Source of the DNA: Tubulanus polymorphus
Taxonomy: Eukaryota > Nemertea > Palaeonemertea > Tubulaniformes > Tubulanidae
Direction of reading: 5' to 3'
DNA length: 60,000 nt
NCBI RefSeq assembly: GCF_964204645.1
Contig: NC_134030.1
Span: 13,360,447 to 13,420,446 of the forward strand
The notes under the pieces were generated by a model. It ran no database searches. It was not told where the DNA came from and saw nothing but the letters and a program-made list of their open reading frames with translations. A program made the position numbers and the translations under genes. Positions 30,501 through 43,468 of this stretch are shown piece by piece (within the stretch, counting starts at the first letter, position 1; each line of letters opens with the position of its first letter).

Positions 30501-33500
30501 TAGAAAAAAAATTACTTGTGGTGGCGAGTCGCTCTATCGCTCTCTGGTATGAAACCCTGATTTTGTAATTACTGACATGTTTTATGATTGTGGCGAGTTT
30601 CAATGTCATAATTTTGTGTATGGTCACCAGAGGATGTTCAATTGCTGAAAAACTAAGTATTTAAATATAACATTGGTACCTAGTCATATTTTGTAACCAC
30701 ATTCAATTGCATAAATTTAGCTAGTGACATGTTCTCTGGTTTGGCGAGTTTTAAGGTTATTGCTTTCTTAATATATTCACCAGGGTACGTCAAATATTGA
30801 TATTTTTGTTTATTGAGAATTTTAAACCATTTCCCAGGCGGCCGTGGTGTCCCTGGACCCCTAGTTCATTTTGAAAGTGTTTTTTTTAAATAATTGTAGT
30901 TCATCGTATATCCGGACACATGGACCTATGATAAATTCGAGAACATTTTCAAAGCAAGTAAAGCGGATCTATATATTCCGCGAGCAACAAACGCTTAGAT
31001 TTCAACATAGACAATAATCCGTTAGCCTTAAGATTCTTTTCAAGGCAATTTAAAAATCATACGGAATCTGGAAACTATATCAATCAGCTCGATGAGGAAT
31101 GCGGGCATAACGTTGAGAGTGACCAGTTCTTAGATTTGCCGATGATGAGACTTCGAACGGACCTGGAAGCAGTTTCAGTCAACACACACAGCGTTAGAAC
31201 GGACCTGATTCGCACTTTTAGGTCGGTCGAATTGGACCTGCTCAAAAATTGACCAGGCCATTTTAGAACGGACTTTTTGCAAGCTTTAACAATCGGTCCC
31301 AATTAGTACGGTCCAAAATTCTGACCGGTTGTCTAAATGAAGTTGTTTTTTGTCTTAAAAAAAAAAGCTGACTCAATGATAATGACCAATGACGAAGAGA
31401 AGATGTCCTTTATCCGTGGAGGCCACTAGTAGCAAAACTATAGGCTAGGAAGTGAACAGAAATGATTTTAGTTCGATTAAATGTATTCATTAATAGAATA
31501 TGAAAATATATGCACCGCGCAGGTCGAACCTCTGAGCAAAATATATCTCCCGTACCTGCTGCGTACTAAATGGACTACAGCTGCAACTATTGACCGCAGC
31601 TGCTTGTAATTGCTCTTCAAACTAACGAAACAGCCATTGAAGCAGATACCTCTCAGCAATAACATTGCGAAAATACACGTAATCTGTAATGTCTGTTACA
31701 AAATGGTGGCGCGTATGGTATGCCATGATGCTTAATTCCTTACATATCATCGTCACAGATGTCGACTTTCGAGGAGAAAGCATCTGCTTTCAAACTGTGT
31801 GAGCGAGGCTATCCACAACTTATATTCGATTGAATTCTCAATGATACCGATTAAAAAAGAGAATTGAACGCAGTGTGATTGACCACGCCCTGAGAGGTTT
31901 ACTTCAGAACTATCGCCATATCAAACGCACATGGTTGCTTTTGTAACAAATAAAATGGACAATGCACCTATTCAAAGCGAGGTGTTTTGGTTCAGACCCC
32001 GAGCTTGTGTGGCCTCGGGGTTTGTTTTCATATTATTACTTCCAAGTTTGAGTCCGCCGCGTTTGGGCTCGCGTACACAGTGTAGGCCTACTGGCATTCC
32101 TATTCCTAAATGGTATTTTATCGGACTCAAGACTTAGATATAATCCACTTATCTCAAAATAAGTGCACTAAATTAACAGAAATTAAAATAACACTCTTAT
32201 TAAATTTGGCAACAGACCCGTTCGTTCGTATCGCTACTTGTCTGGCCATGGGACTCTACTAAGAATCCTGAAGGTTAAGCTGGAAGAAACTTAGTACGTT
32301 AGTAAACATTAAGTAAATTAATAACAAGTTGCAGTGCCATATTTTGTGAACCAATTGATTTATCGTTATTTTTATCAAGTGACATTGATGAAACAGGTGG
32401 TAAAACGATATAATCTGATGAACTCCATCGAATTGTGGGATGATAGGGATAAAAGTCTTTGAATATGATTTTTGGATCGCCGATAGAAAATGATTACTAG
32501 AACCCACCAGTCTTTTTAATCACTACATGTATAGTAGATCAACTGATCGTAGTACTCAAACATACATTTTGAACAAGAGTCCATCAATGCCACATATGGA
32601 ACGAACTATTACTTCGATTCGGTCAGTTCTCTGGGGCTGGTTTCAATTGGGGCGGTGCCAGATTTTCAACGCGCCAAACCGCCCAGTAGATACATGGTCA
32701 GATTTTGATGTTGAAAATACATCTATTGGTCCTATCTTACCAAAACATCGATATGACGTATTCGAAAGGTAACAAACTATTAGTTTTTAATATATCAATT
32801 ATGGTGATGATTATCGAAGGTAATCTATTCGCTGTTACAAAACGAATACCATGTTGGCACGAATAGGGTTTTGTGTGCAGAAAAAAATTATATTCATATC
32901 TCGTTTTTCCTGGGAGTAGAACTTACAACGCAAGTGCTAATCAATCTCTGTGTTCATGGCTTAGGAGCTGAAGAGTAGATGAAAATTCTGGGGTCTCATG
33001 AAAAGAAAATCAATTTGTGTTGTGAAATCACAGATGGGCTAGAATAATATGACTGTAATTTATTGAGTTCCATATTTCATTATGGTGTTATCGAAATTGA
33101 AATAAACCGAGTGATTACATCTGGCGAACACTCCGAATTGGAAAGCTGTATAAGGAGAGGACTCATTATTAAAAGATAAGTTGAGCATGATTGGATTAAT
33201 CTGTATTTCAAATTCCACATGAACAATATTTGTGATATGCTAGTTGATTCGAGTTAAGAGGTATCTTCGTCTAATAGTTCGAATGAATTTGTGAATATTA
33301 CTTCGTGTATTTAGATATTTCCGAATTTGTATGAAAACTTCGACATTTTATCTAACCACTGTTCATTTATATTTTATTTTGAGATCTCTACATTTAATAT
33401 TCTATGTCATATTGACATCGGTATTCCATTGCATGATTGAAAACAACGTACTATTCACATCAATTCTTCAGCGTGATTTTCATCATCACGGGTGAGGGTG

Positions 33501-34587
33501 GGGCAAGATGGAGGCAAACAATACTTCAGCCAATCACTGGGTGGGATTTTTTAAGCCCAGCGCACACTATAAAAGCCCAACGCACACGAAACGGAAAAAA
33601 CACGTTTTTTCTTCCCTCTTGAAAAACGATGTTTCTTCGATGCGTTTTGTTATTCCGTGTGCGTTGAAGTCATAACAGAGAATGCTCAACATAAAGAAGG
33701 TTTTTCGCGATACAACCATTGCTTGATTTGATCAAAATTATTTGTGTCGTCGAATACATTTTTCGTCCCGTGTGCGTTTGCGAAACACATCCATAGCTGA
33801 AAAACCGATCAGCGAGCATCACGTGACATTAACAAATATTCACGAAAGCTTATCATTGCAACACGGTGCATAAACGGTTTGCCACGCATTTTTGTTTCAC
33901 CGCAGTCGTTGATCATCTAAAAGTTTGCCCGGAGAAATACGATTGTAAAAAACGTGTGTTCTGTCTTGATGGAACAAAACGCATGCCGCGTGCATTAGGC
34001 TAAACAGGCTATCATTCCGTGAATATAATGTTACAGTGCAGCATATAGTATCATTATATATTAACAGCCAAGTCTAAGTCCAACAACTAATAATTAAATA
34101 AGAATGATAATAATAATGATGATAAAACTATTTTGAATTATATGTTTTTGCAAAGTGGCAAAGCCACAGGAGTTGGTGGAATACCAAATGAAATCTTTAA
34201 AGAAAAAAGTGTTGGGACCAACTACGCTATACTAGTGTAGCGTAGTTGGCCCCAGATATGATTTAACATTATACATTATTTTTTAATTTAAAGGCATGTT
34301 ATTTATTTAATGTGTATCTGTATGTATTTTATGTTATATCTTCTTTGTTCATTCTTGTCACTAACTGGAGACAGTGAACGTTTTACATGAGAGAGTGAGC
34401 TCGACTTGATAGTATTCGTCACTGTTTGTACAACAATTTGCCATCTGTTTCGGAGTAGCTGTACTGGTCATTTTCTTTGAAAATGTGTCAGACATGTCTT
34501 TAACATATGTAGTTTATTTAAGATATACAAAGCTTCTAAAATAAAGTGAGAGGAATCAGAGTTAGACTTTCGTCTTTGTATGGATCC
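30501..34587. other. host-like non-coding DNA
   Basis: No gene is supported. TGGCGAGT recurs near 30533, 30591 and 30753, hinting at a degraded repeat. A stretch at 33540-34000 is rich in GCGCACAC/CGTGTGCG-type words and may be a decayed inverted-repeat element. The last 5 bp (GATCC) form the target duplication of the BEL element. Confidence 0.35.
34214..34253. repeat. 40-bp palindrome
   Basis: The arms CCAACTACGCTA and TGTAGCGTAGTTGG pair around a short centre, with GGG/CCC extending the stem. It may be a chance hairpin or the core of a small repeat. Confidence 0.6.
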
Positions 34588-34856
34588 TGTCGGTGACGCC
34601 ATTAAGTTTGACACAATTCTTTCTCTAATCTAAAGTTTAAACCGCTCTAATCAGTACATTTTCATTCAGGCATTACGGTAATTCGACTCTCTTTAAGTAA
34701 ACGAGGCATCACCCACGTCTCTCCTTCCTCTGCACATGCGCATGCAATCATAACCATATAGATTTTAGTACAATATACTCAGTTAGTCATATGGAAATTC
34801 TTGAGTTACGTCTTATAAATCGGTAGTCGCCACTCGGACGGTCAGAGTCGACGACA
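34588..34856 (+). repeat. 5' LTR of the BEL/Pao element
   Basis: 269 bp, TG...CA bounded. It shares the start, a long central block (AATTCGACTCTCTTTAAG) and the end with the 3' LTR. Confidence 0.92.
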
Positions 34857-34972
34857 GTGGTGCCGTGACCAGGATAATAATCATCATCGATCATCAATAC
34901 ACAACGCAATGCATTAATGGATAAAGTCAACTTACTCAAACGAAGTCAAAAGTTAAGAAAATTCAAATCATC

Positions 34973-36270
34973 ATGACGAAGATCGAACAACTCATCAGAA
35001 AAAGAGAATCAACCATCGACGCATTTGATGTGGAATACTCTGTTATTCTGCAAATAATGCAGCAAGCAACGGCAACCGAAGACCAGGTGACTGAGCTCGA
35101 AGCTCGCTGGAAGAATTACAAGACGCACACGAAACACGGGAAAATGTTTCTAATCAAATTCAAGAGATGATTAGAAACGACGATGACTATAAAAACGAAA
35201 CGAAAACATCAAACGTAAGACGATCTGAAGAACGAGTAAAACTTCTGAAAACCAAACGATACATCGACAACCATACGAAGTCTAAACAACCCGAGACATC
35301 AACTGTCCGGATAACAGACGACTATGATCATGATCAATTTACGGCGAGATTACCTAAATTGAAACTACCTGTATTCGATGGAACCTTCACCCAGAGGACA
35401 GCGTTCTGGGAAACGATTGAATGCGACGTCTTCAAAGGAAAATTCAGCGATACAACAAAATCCAACTTTATCGTCGGTCAGCTTCGGGGAAGCGCCCTCG
35501 AAGCAGTTAAGGGACTGTACGCATCCGGCTCGAATCTCGGACATTGACATCAATGCTGAAAGATCGTTTCGGACAAAATCGTGAAATTGTTCGAGCGCAT
35601 ATTCAGGAAATCTATGATATTCCATCACCAACTTCGAACTATTGGGGACTGTCTCAATTTCTAAATAAGATCAACGCGAATGTAAGATCATTAAAACATC
35701 TGGCCGTTGACGTTAACGCGTGTGCACCATTCATCATAACATCGTTAGAGAAAACACTACCGCGCAATCTATTAGAAAAAAATGGGCACATGTGGTCAAA
35801 AAGAGAACTTCGATCTGAATAAATTCATTTACACATACGAAGAATGTCTCGACAATCTAGGAGAAAATATAAGTGAAAAATCTCTACAGTACCAATATTA
35901 GTATCGAAATTCAAGACCCGGTACTGCGACATCATTGGTGACCGTCGCTAAACAGACACAGTTGAAATGCACATTTTGTGACGGCGAACACTACCTAACA
36001 AACTGTCAACTACCGATCGAAGAACGTCTCCAAAGGGTAATCGAAAGACGATTATATCAGAACTGTCTTCAACCAAATCACCAAGCAAAGGACTGTCACA
36101 ACCGCAATCACTGTAAGATATGCAAGAAAACACACCACACGTCATTTCACCGAGATCAACATCAACAAACCGTCTCCGGATGTACATTCGTCAACCAAGG
36201 TCATGCGCTGGATAACATCGTTCAAACATCGGATATAAATAATGTTAAATCATGCGAGGATATGAATTTC
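34973..36270 (+). pseudogene. BEL gag with zinc knuckles, frameshifted
   Basis: The pieces in order are an N-terminal coiled coil (34973-35170), then LPKLKLPVFDGTF and QLRGSALEAVKGLY (about 35347-35520), then DRFGQNREIVRAHIQEIYDI (35544-35822), then zinc knuckles CTFCDGEHYLTNC and CLQPNHQAKDCHNRNHC (35960-36110). This is the known BEL/Pao gag layout (DUF1759 type). At least three frameshifts or stops separate the parts. Confidence 0.85.
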
Positions 36271-36278
36271 AGTACCGA

Positions 36279-37803
36279 TTTCGGAAAATACGCATTGGAT
36301 ACTACCAACATGGTCGGTAATCAAAACCATGATTATCAAAATGAGGTTGTGTTACTGCAAACGGGGCAGGTGAGTATTGAATATCACAATCACACTTTGG
36401 AAGACAATACCCTGCTCGACAATTGTTCCTCTATGTCATACATTCGCAGCTCCGCTGTTGCTAAAGCTCTAAAATTGGTACTGTCGTACCAACTGTCGAA
36501 AGAAGTAAATGGTTTCGGTGGCCACTCTACGAAATGCGTATTTGATATGGCGCCCATGGGCATTAGAACGTCTGATGGCATTAGTCATCGATGAAGCAAT
36601 CACTATTGAGATAATTCGTCCCATCTATCGACACAGAGGGCTGATTGTCTATAATACGAACAAATCTCAAATGCAAACCTCGCAGATAACTCTAACTGCA
36701 AAGGTATTCGTGGTCGATGTATTAATCGGTACTGCCCATCATCATTTATTCTTAAAGAACAATCTGGAGGACGTACCGGACGGTCCCCAGTTACAACACA
36801 CGAATCTCGGTAGTTTCGTTTTCAGGCCGTTACACAGGTCATAAACCCCTATTGGTACAAATAGGTCTATTACAAATGCATACACGGTAAGTACCCTTAA
36901 AGACTTATCAATTAACCATCGGGAACTGTTGGATGACCAAAGCATAGGAGATTATCTACACCAAAACATAGCAGAGTTTCCCTGGGATAAAACCTTCGAT
37001 CGAGAAAGTTTCATAACGCAGTATCAAGGTAAGATAGAGATTTCGGAAAATACGCATTGGATACTACCAACATGGTCGGTAATCAAAATCATGATTATCA
37101 AAATGAGGTTGTGTTACTGCAAACGGGGCAGGTGAGTATTGAATATCACAATCATACTTTGGAAGACAATACCCCGCTCGACAATTGTTCCTCTATGTCA
37201 TACATTCGCAGCTCCGCTGTTGCTAAAGCTCTAAAATTGGTACTGTCGTACCAACTATCGAAAAAAGTAAATGGTTTCGGTGGCCACTCTACGAAATGCG
37301 TATTTGATATGGCGCCCATGGGCATTAGGACGTCTGATGACTTTAAAGTCATCGATGAAGCAATCACTATTGAGATAATTCGTCCCATCTATCGACACAG
37401 AGGGCTGATAGTCTAAAATACGAACAAATCTCAAATGCAAACCTCGCAGATAACTCTAACTGCAAAGGTATTCGTGGTCGATGTATTAATCGGTACTGCC
37501 CATCATCATTTATTCTTAAAGAACAATCTGGAGGACGTACCGGACGGTCCCCAGTTACAACACACGAATCTCGGTAGTTTCGTTTTCAGGCCGTTACACA
37601 GGTCATAAACCCCTATTGGTACAAATAGGTCTATTACAAATGCATACACGGTAAGTACCCTTAAAGACTTATCAATTAACCATCGGGAACTGTTGGATGA
37701 CCAAAGCATAGGAGATTATCTACACCAAAACATAGCAGAGTTTCCCTGGGATAAAACCTTCGATCGAGAAAGTTTCATAACGCAGTATCAAGGTAAGATA
37801 GAG
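36279..37803 (+). repeat. tandem duplication of the BEL protease region
   Basis: Two ~762-bp copies in direct tandem (36279-37040 and 37041-37803), each starting TTTCGGAAAATACGCATTGG. Each encodes a retroviral-type protease stretch (LDNCSSMSYIRSSAVAK), in which the usual D-S/T-G triad is altered to D-N-C, followed by VFVVDVLIGTAHHHLFL and LGSFVFRPL. The copies differ at only a few positions, far fewer than the LTRs. Confidence 0.88.
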
Positions 37804-37834
37804 TATAAACATGGGTGTTACTGGGCCCCACTGA

Positions 37835-38338
37835 TTGATACCTAACGAAGAAATCGGGGAATCTGAAATATTTGATGCGGATTATTTGAACAAAACGAGC
37901 ATAACGTTGCAAAAGATGGCCGATTTCCAAAACCGCTTTAAATCTGAGGACCAAGCTGTACTCCGCGAACGACATACAACTGAAATCAAAAAGTGGCACC
38001 ACAAAAAGGCCACAATAGAAAACGGTGATGTGGTAGTGATTAACGACAAAGACACTCCTCGTCACAAATGCAAACTCGGAATTATTACCAAAACCCTCGA
38101 AAGTAGTGACGGCGGTATTCGCGCAGCTAGGGTCAAAACCATCAACGTCACAACCTGTCGAGCAGTGTCAAAATTGTATCCACTTGAATTTAGTTTAGAT
38201 ATGATTGTGAAACAAAACAAATCAGCAGCTGACAAACCCAAACCATTAAAAAGACCCTGTCGTGAAGCAGCACACAAAGCTCGAGCTAAGATTGCTCAAC
38301 TGGCGACCGATAGTGATCATAATTCGGATTCGACTTAG
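37835..38338 (+). pseudogene. BEL integrase C-terminal domain remnant
   Basis: The frame reads LRERHTTEIKKWHHKK, GDVVVINDKDTPRHKCKLG, DGGIRAARVKT and then VSKLYPLEF, the conserved C-terminal domain of BEL/Pao polyproteins (DUF5641 type). It joins directly to the protease duplication, which shows that RT and the integrase core were deleted. Confidence 0.82.
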
Positions 38339-38768
38339 TTGGAAATTTACATTCGAAAGTGTTTAAGTTAAAATTAAAATTCTTACGTTTACACTGTGTG
38401 CACCTCGTTCAATCTCGCTCATATTATAGTTTAGTGTAGATTAGTATTAGATTAAATTGTTTAGTTATATGTTACATGTTCAATTGAAATCAAAGTGTAT
38501 CTGTGATTACATATTCGTGGATTATTTCAACGCGTGCAGCCATGACCTATGGAATGGAACACAGTGACCTACAACCGTGGATAACTCATGTCACCGGATG
38601 ATATAAACATAACTAACTTTAATCACTCCAGTAACTGTTAACGCGTTTACATCTGGAACTTAAACTGTTTCAGTGCAAATTGTATATGTGGATATTATAG
38701 AAAGACACTAGGACTGCGCTGCGACTACATGTATTTCATATCGTGTCAGATTTTCCGGCGCGGGAGGA
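38339..38768. other. BEL 3' untranslated region
   Basis: A non-coding stretch of 430 bp between the last ORF and the 3' LTR, ending in the purine-rich tract. Confidence 0.6.
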
Positions 38769-39042
38769 TGTCGGTGACGCCATTCAGTTTGACACAATTC
38801 TTTCTCTAATTTATAGTTTGAACCGCTCTTATAAGTACATTTTCATTCAGGAATTACGGTAATTCGACTCTCTTTAAGTAAACGAGGCATCACCCACGTC
38901 TCTCCTTCCTCTGCGCATGCGTATGTAATCATAACATCATCTTATCGATTTTAGTAAAATATATTCAGTTAGTCATATGTAAATTCTTGAATTACGTCTT
39001 ATAAATCGGTAGTCGCACCTCGGACGGCCAGAGTCGACGACA
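38769..39042 (+). repeat. 3' LTR of the BEL/Pao element
   Basis: 274 bp, TG...CA bounded, paired with 34588-34856. Confidence 0.92.
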
Positions 39043-40655
39043 GATCCTTGCTGTGACTTGGAATACCCATACCCAATATTTGAAAACGCCAAGATTTTGT
39101 TAGCTTTAGTTAAAATAAACTACGGTTTCATCGGAGTTGGAGCTTTGTCGTCTTACTTATCGAGGACCTGGAGCTGAGCCTGCGTTGAAGATGAATTTCA
39201 CTTAATTATGTCATGTAAGAAATACAAACACGAGCGGTATGAACTTTTTGTAGATATGCCACAGCAGGTGCATGACTTCCAAGAGCTAACAAAACAACAA
39301 CTGTTTCAAATATCAATGGCTAACTATCAAATTACTCTAGCAACTTTTATTGAACAATGTTGGAGAAAAAGGAGTCTATGTATTTCCAGTGCCACTTGAA
39401 TCTTTTTGTAATAAATCTAATTAGTATGATTGGATAACCCCGTTGAGGGCTAGATAGTGTTGAAATGAATAAATAAATATATACATTTCACCTCTCAAAC
39501 CCGATCGCACTCCTTTCTGAATATAATGGTTGACGAATGGAAAAGTTTAAGGTTCTGTGCTAAGAAGAAAACACCCGTAATTTCCACGAGTGTTATGTGC
39601 TCCAGTATTTTATTATTTATTAGATAATTGAAGCTAATATTCAAATAATTGTGGTATATCCACAAATGATGCGCAAATGGATTCAGAATCGAATTTAACT
39701 TGGCATTCACACCTGATAACTATGGAATCTGAGGACATTTGGAGATGAAAGTGCATTTTCTTAAAACGTTTTTTAAATACCACGCATTACGCGACTATGC
39801 GGTGCCTACAAAGGTTTGAATTACAATATGTTCTGAAAAACATAGATAAAGATAGGCCTAACACGAATGAAGAGCCAACAATATACTAAACAAATCAACT
39901 ATATATTTACTAAACGATTATACTTTCTAATTGTCATGTTTGTCTGTCATATTTACTCCAAATAACGTAATCACAATCGCAACCGCCAGTTTACGTGGTC
40001 TTGTCAAATAATTTAGCTTGGAAAATGTTTGCCGTCATCGTTCTACATTACTTAGACTGCTGTGTTAAAATGATTCTGAGTATTTCAAATTACAAAAATA
40101 AAATACTATCGATTGATTCCAGGTTGACATTAAACCAACAACCGGTTAATTGGACCCACATTCAAACTAGAAATACATGTACAATTGAATCGAATTAAAA
40201 CCCAAAATAAGGAACAAAACTGGGGAACCGAATTCAACTCAATACAAAACGAATGAAAATGAAAAGGGAATGAAAGCAGCAAACATTCGGGCAGCGATAA
40301 TGGGTTTTCTGTAGCCTGCTGCGTACTCATTTTAAGGTGGGCGATAGGTTAGAACCCCCCCCCCCGCCCCCCAACATGAGGCGAACGGTTAAAATGGTCA
40401 AATGAGCGCTTATGCGGGCAGTCTCGCGATGCATTGCGAAGCGTGTATAGATCGACTGGTTTTTGTGACACGATTGTCCACGGGAGTGAAAGGGAATCGT
40501 GTCCACTGTCGCAACGAGTCGCTGGCAAGTGCAAGTGCGTGTACGATGTCTGGTACTTGCAAAACAGTCGTCGCTGTCGGTCACAGGGAATCGCGTTGTT
40601 GTAACTTCATAGATAGAACATGCATACGTAGTATAAACGCACTTCATTTTTACTC
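39043..40655. other. no gene recognised
   Basis: Begins with the right GATCC duplication. A C-rich run lies at 40356-40372. Short ORFs at 39208, 40327 and 40402 show no motif. Confidence 0.4.
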
Positions 40656-40861
40656 TATGACTAACGAGACGAGTAGTACTATATAGGTTAACTATTTATT
40701 TGACGCACGAGCTTTCGCTTCTAATGTATAGAAGCTTCATCAGGTGAATGAGCTGATTCAAATGAGTTCATTCACCTGATGAAGCTTCTATACATTAGAA
40801 AGCTCGTGCGTCAAATAAATAGTTAACCTATATAGTACTACTCGCTCGTCTCGTTACTCAT
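40656..40861. repeat. ~200-bp near-perfect palindrome
   Basis: The left arm (about 40656-40750) and right arm (about 40772-40861) pair over ACGAG, AGTAGTACTATATAGGTTAA, ATTTGACGCACGAGCTTTC and TAGAAGCTTCATCAGGTGAA, around a short spacer rich in ATGAGCTGATTC. No ORF. It looks like a fold-back/MITE-type element. No target duplication was established. Confidence 0.85.
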
Positions 40862-43138
40862 TTTAAACCAGGTTAACACGGCTACTCTACGAATATACTC
40901 TATGCCTAGTGAGGGTTCGAATGATCATTCACTCGTTTAATGTAGATAACTAAATCAATATAGATTTATTAATGAAGATTAATCAATATAGATTCTAGAA
41001 TGAACTTTGACTAATGCCTTTAATATTCTTGCGAAGGACTGTCCTAAATTATGGTTCGAACCAATACAAATCTTCGTATACGAGTCCGGGCCGTGTACTC
41101 GGATGAATTGTACCCAAACTACTCTTCAAGTGCAACACTGCTAGTCGTCTAAAGTTCATATGCCTTTTCTGTAGATAATTAGGTCTATGCTTAAAAGCAT
41201 TAGATAACCTAGTATTTAGGCACAGCTCTACCCTAGCATTAACTTATGCCATTTACGATAGGCCTAGAGATCATTTCGCTATTTCGATCCGTAGACGTAA
41301 CATTTTTAGACAAGTTGAAAAGATGGGCGCCACAAAAGATTTGTTTTGATTCGGTAATGGGTTTTTTTGCGGTGTAGGTACTGGATAAATACTGGGGGTC
41401 GTTATATATATTTTGTCTCAAAATCACGAAAAATCTCGGAGATTTGTAGAGTAATCCATAATTAACGTGCGCGATGAAGTTGCGCAGCGTGGCCCGTGAG
41501 ACATTAAATGATTGGTAAGGACGTATGCTTTTCCGACTTCAGTCGCCCACGGCAGTTCGCTAGTGTGCCGTTGTAGTCGCCTACGGCAGAGCTTGGAGTA
41601 ATCTGGTTACTCCAAGGGCAGAGCAAAGAAGCTATGGGTTTCATCGGCTCTTTTCAGTATCCACCAATAAACACAACACTGTGGAACTGGATCACTGTTG
41701 GATCATCCATTTTGCAAAACTGTGGAGCTTGGGCCGGAAACGCACTGATAATATAAACTGTACCCTCTTATGTGTACGTATGAAGTATTTTTTTAACAAT
41801 AATATCTAAAAGTGATATAATTCGACAGTACACACATATCATGAAACTCGAACCGTGTAGTAAATTGATTCGTATAGGTGGTAAAATTCAGTTACAAAAA
41901 GTGATGAAATGACTAATGGTTAGAGTTCGTATAGTAGTTTCAGCGTAATATGTTGGATCAATCTAGATTCTAGATTTTAAATTTAGGCTTAGTGATAATA
42001 TTTCAATCTGAGTTAAATCATTGAGCACATTCAATTTTACTATATAATCTGGACCCAGTTTCACATGTTCTGAGATTTTACTCAGAGTTAACTCTTAACT
42101 CACACCTTTTAAACCGGTCCCCGAGTTGTTGCGAGGATAAGTGTTTTGAGAGCCAATGATAAGGCACTGGAGTCTTGTGATACAAGTTTAGTATTAACAG
42201 GGAGGTATATCTCCCTGGTATTAATTAGATTGATTTGAATTTTGTCTGAAATTGAATTAAGTGGCGGTACGTTGGACTAGAAAACGATGGCAATGTAATA
42301 GATAGTGTTTAAGAGATTTAACATAGGCCCAAAAATTGATACCTTGCTTCTCATATCCGGCTGGGTGCAAAAATCTTAGGATTAGAGACTGGTAAATTAA
42401 AAACCTGAAAATTAGTTCCTGGGTTACAAGAAGTAAAATTAAAAACCGTTCGGGCTGGTGTCAATTCGTTTGACAATATACATACAATATACATTTAATG
42501 CGGTGTTGTTGTGTGTGAAATTGGACACAGGCATCAAAGATCCCTCTGCCTTGGTCCACCGTGTCAATGATCCAAGATATACAAGGCGTATTGACGATGT
42601 GTTCGTTCAGTGAGAGTAAGTACAGTGTAGCCTGATAGTTATTTCTCGGTTCTGGCGTGAGTCAATGCTCGCAATCCTCTATGTGACACATTTTACTTGT
42701 AAAACAAAGGAGGGTTGCTTCCAATTATTTTGTTAACAATATTTGGAATAATCTGCCTGCCGGTTCATTATTTCAAAAAATTCATGCTTTAAAAAAAAGT
42801 TAACACCTGCCTGCCAGGTTATTTTCAGGAATTTTAAAAATGAGAAATATGGTATCATTTTCTTGCCCTTTATGCAAAAACCATAGGGAGGTTTTAAGAG
42901 ACATCTAAAACGTGGTGTACGGGAACAGGTATTGAAACCTTCCCAGGTGGAAATCCCCTGTAAATATCTAGGTTATTCCATATGGTAAAAGTTCATCCAA
43001 ATCTAATTTTACAATGAAATTTGAGAAATTTTTTCAAAACAAAAGTTTTATGTTGAAATACATTGATAGATATAAAAAAATCTCAAATGTTCAGTAGTGT
43101 TGGTGACAGTATTCACTTTGGAGAATGTGTGATTTTTA
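40862..43138. other. no gene recognised
   Basis: AT-rich to balanced DNA with no motif-bearing ORF. CGCC(C/T)ACGGCAG occurs twice around 41545-41590, perhaps a decayed repeat. Confidence 0.4.
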
Positions 43139-43468
43139 AGCCGGGCGTAGGTCGGCCTTGCGACGGCTTGCGACTCACTGCGACGCGACTCAGTGCGACC
43201 GCCAGCGACGATCGCGTCTCAACGACCAACGGACCTACGCTACCTTGCGACTGCCAGTGACGGGTTGCGACTGGCAGCGACGCCAGTCGCAATGAGTCGC
43301 ACATGTTCTACTTTCTGCGACGCGACGCGACCGTCGCAACCGATCTACGCGCTCTTGCGACTGGGAGCAACTAGTCGCACACAGTCGCGTGTCGCAACCG
43401 ACTTACGCCCCCACTTGTGACGCGACGCGACGATCGCGTCGCGTCGCAAGGTCGACCTACGCCCGGCT
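43139..43468. mobile_element. GC-rich PIF/Harbinger-like MITE
   Basis: 330 bp with inverted termini AGCCGGGCGTAGGTCG... and ...CGACCTACGCCCGGCT, flanked by TTA on both sides (43136-43138 and 43469-43471). Terminal inverted repeats plus a TTA 3-bp duplication match PIF/Harbinger elements. The interior is built from many GCGAC/GTCGC words, so it can fold extensively. No ORF of significance. Confidence 0.8.

Larger units (their letters stand above)
34588..39042 (+). mobile_element. BEL/Pao LTR retrotransposon, internally deleted
   Basis: Two direct LTRs (34588-34856 and 38769-39042) begin TGTCGGTGACGCC and end GACGACA. The element is flanked by a 5-bp duplication, GATCC, at 34583-34587 and 39043-39047. 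A primer-binding-like TGGTGCCGTGACC starts 2 bp after the 5' LTR, and a purine-rich GGGAGGA precedes the 3' LTR. Gag, zinc knuckles, protease and the last part of the integrase polyprotein are present. Reverse transcriptase, RNase H and the integrase core are absent. By eye the LTRs differ at roughly one base in ten, so it is not young. Confidence 0.92.

Noticed and set aside
33540-34000. Inverted-repeat transposon with GCGCACAC ends
   Set aside because: Suggestive words occur at both sides, but the arms could not be aligned and no duplication was found.
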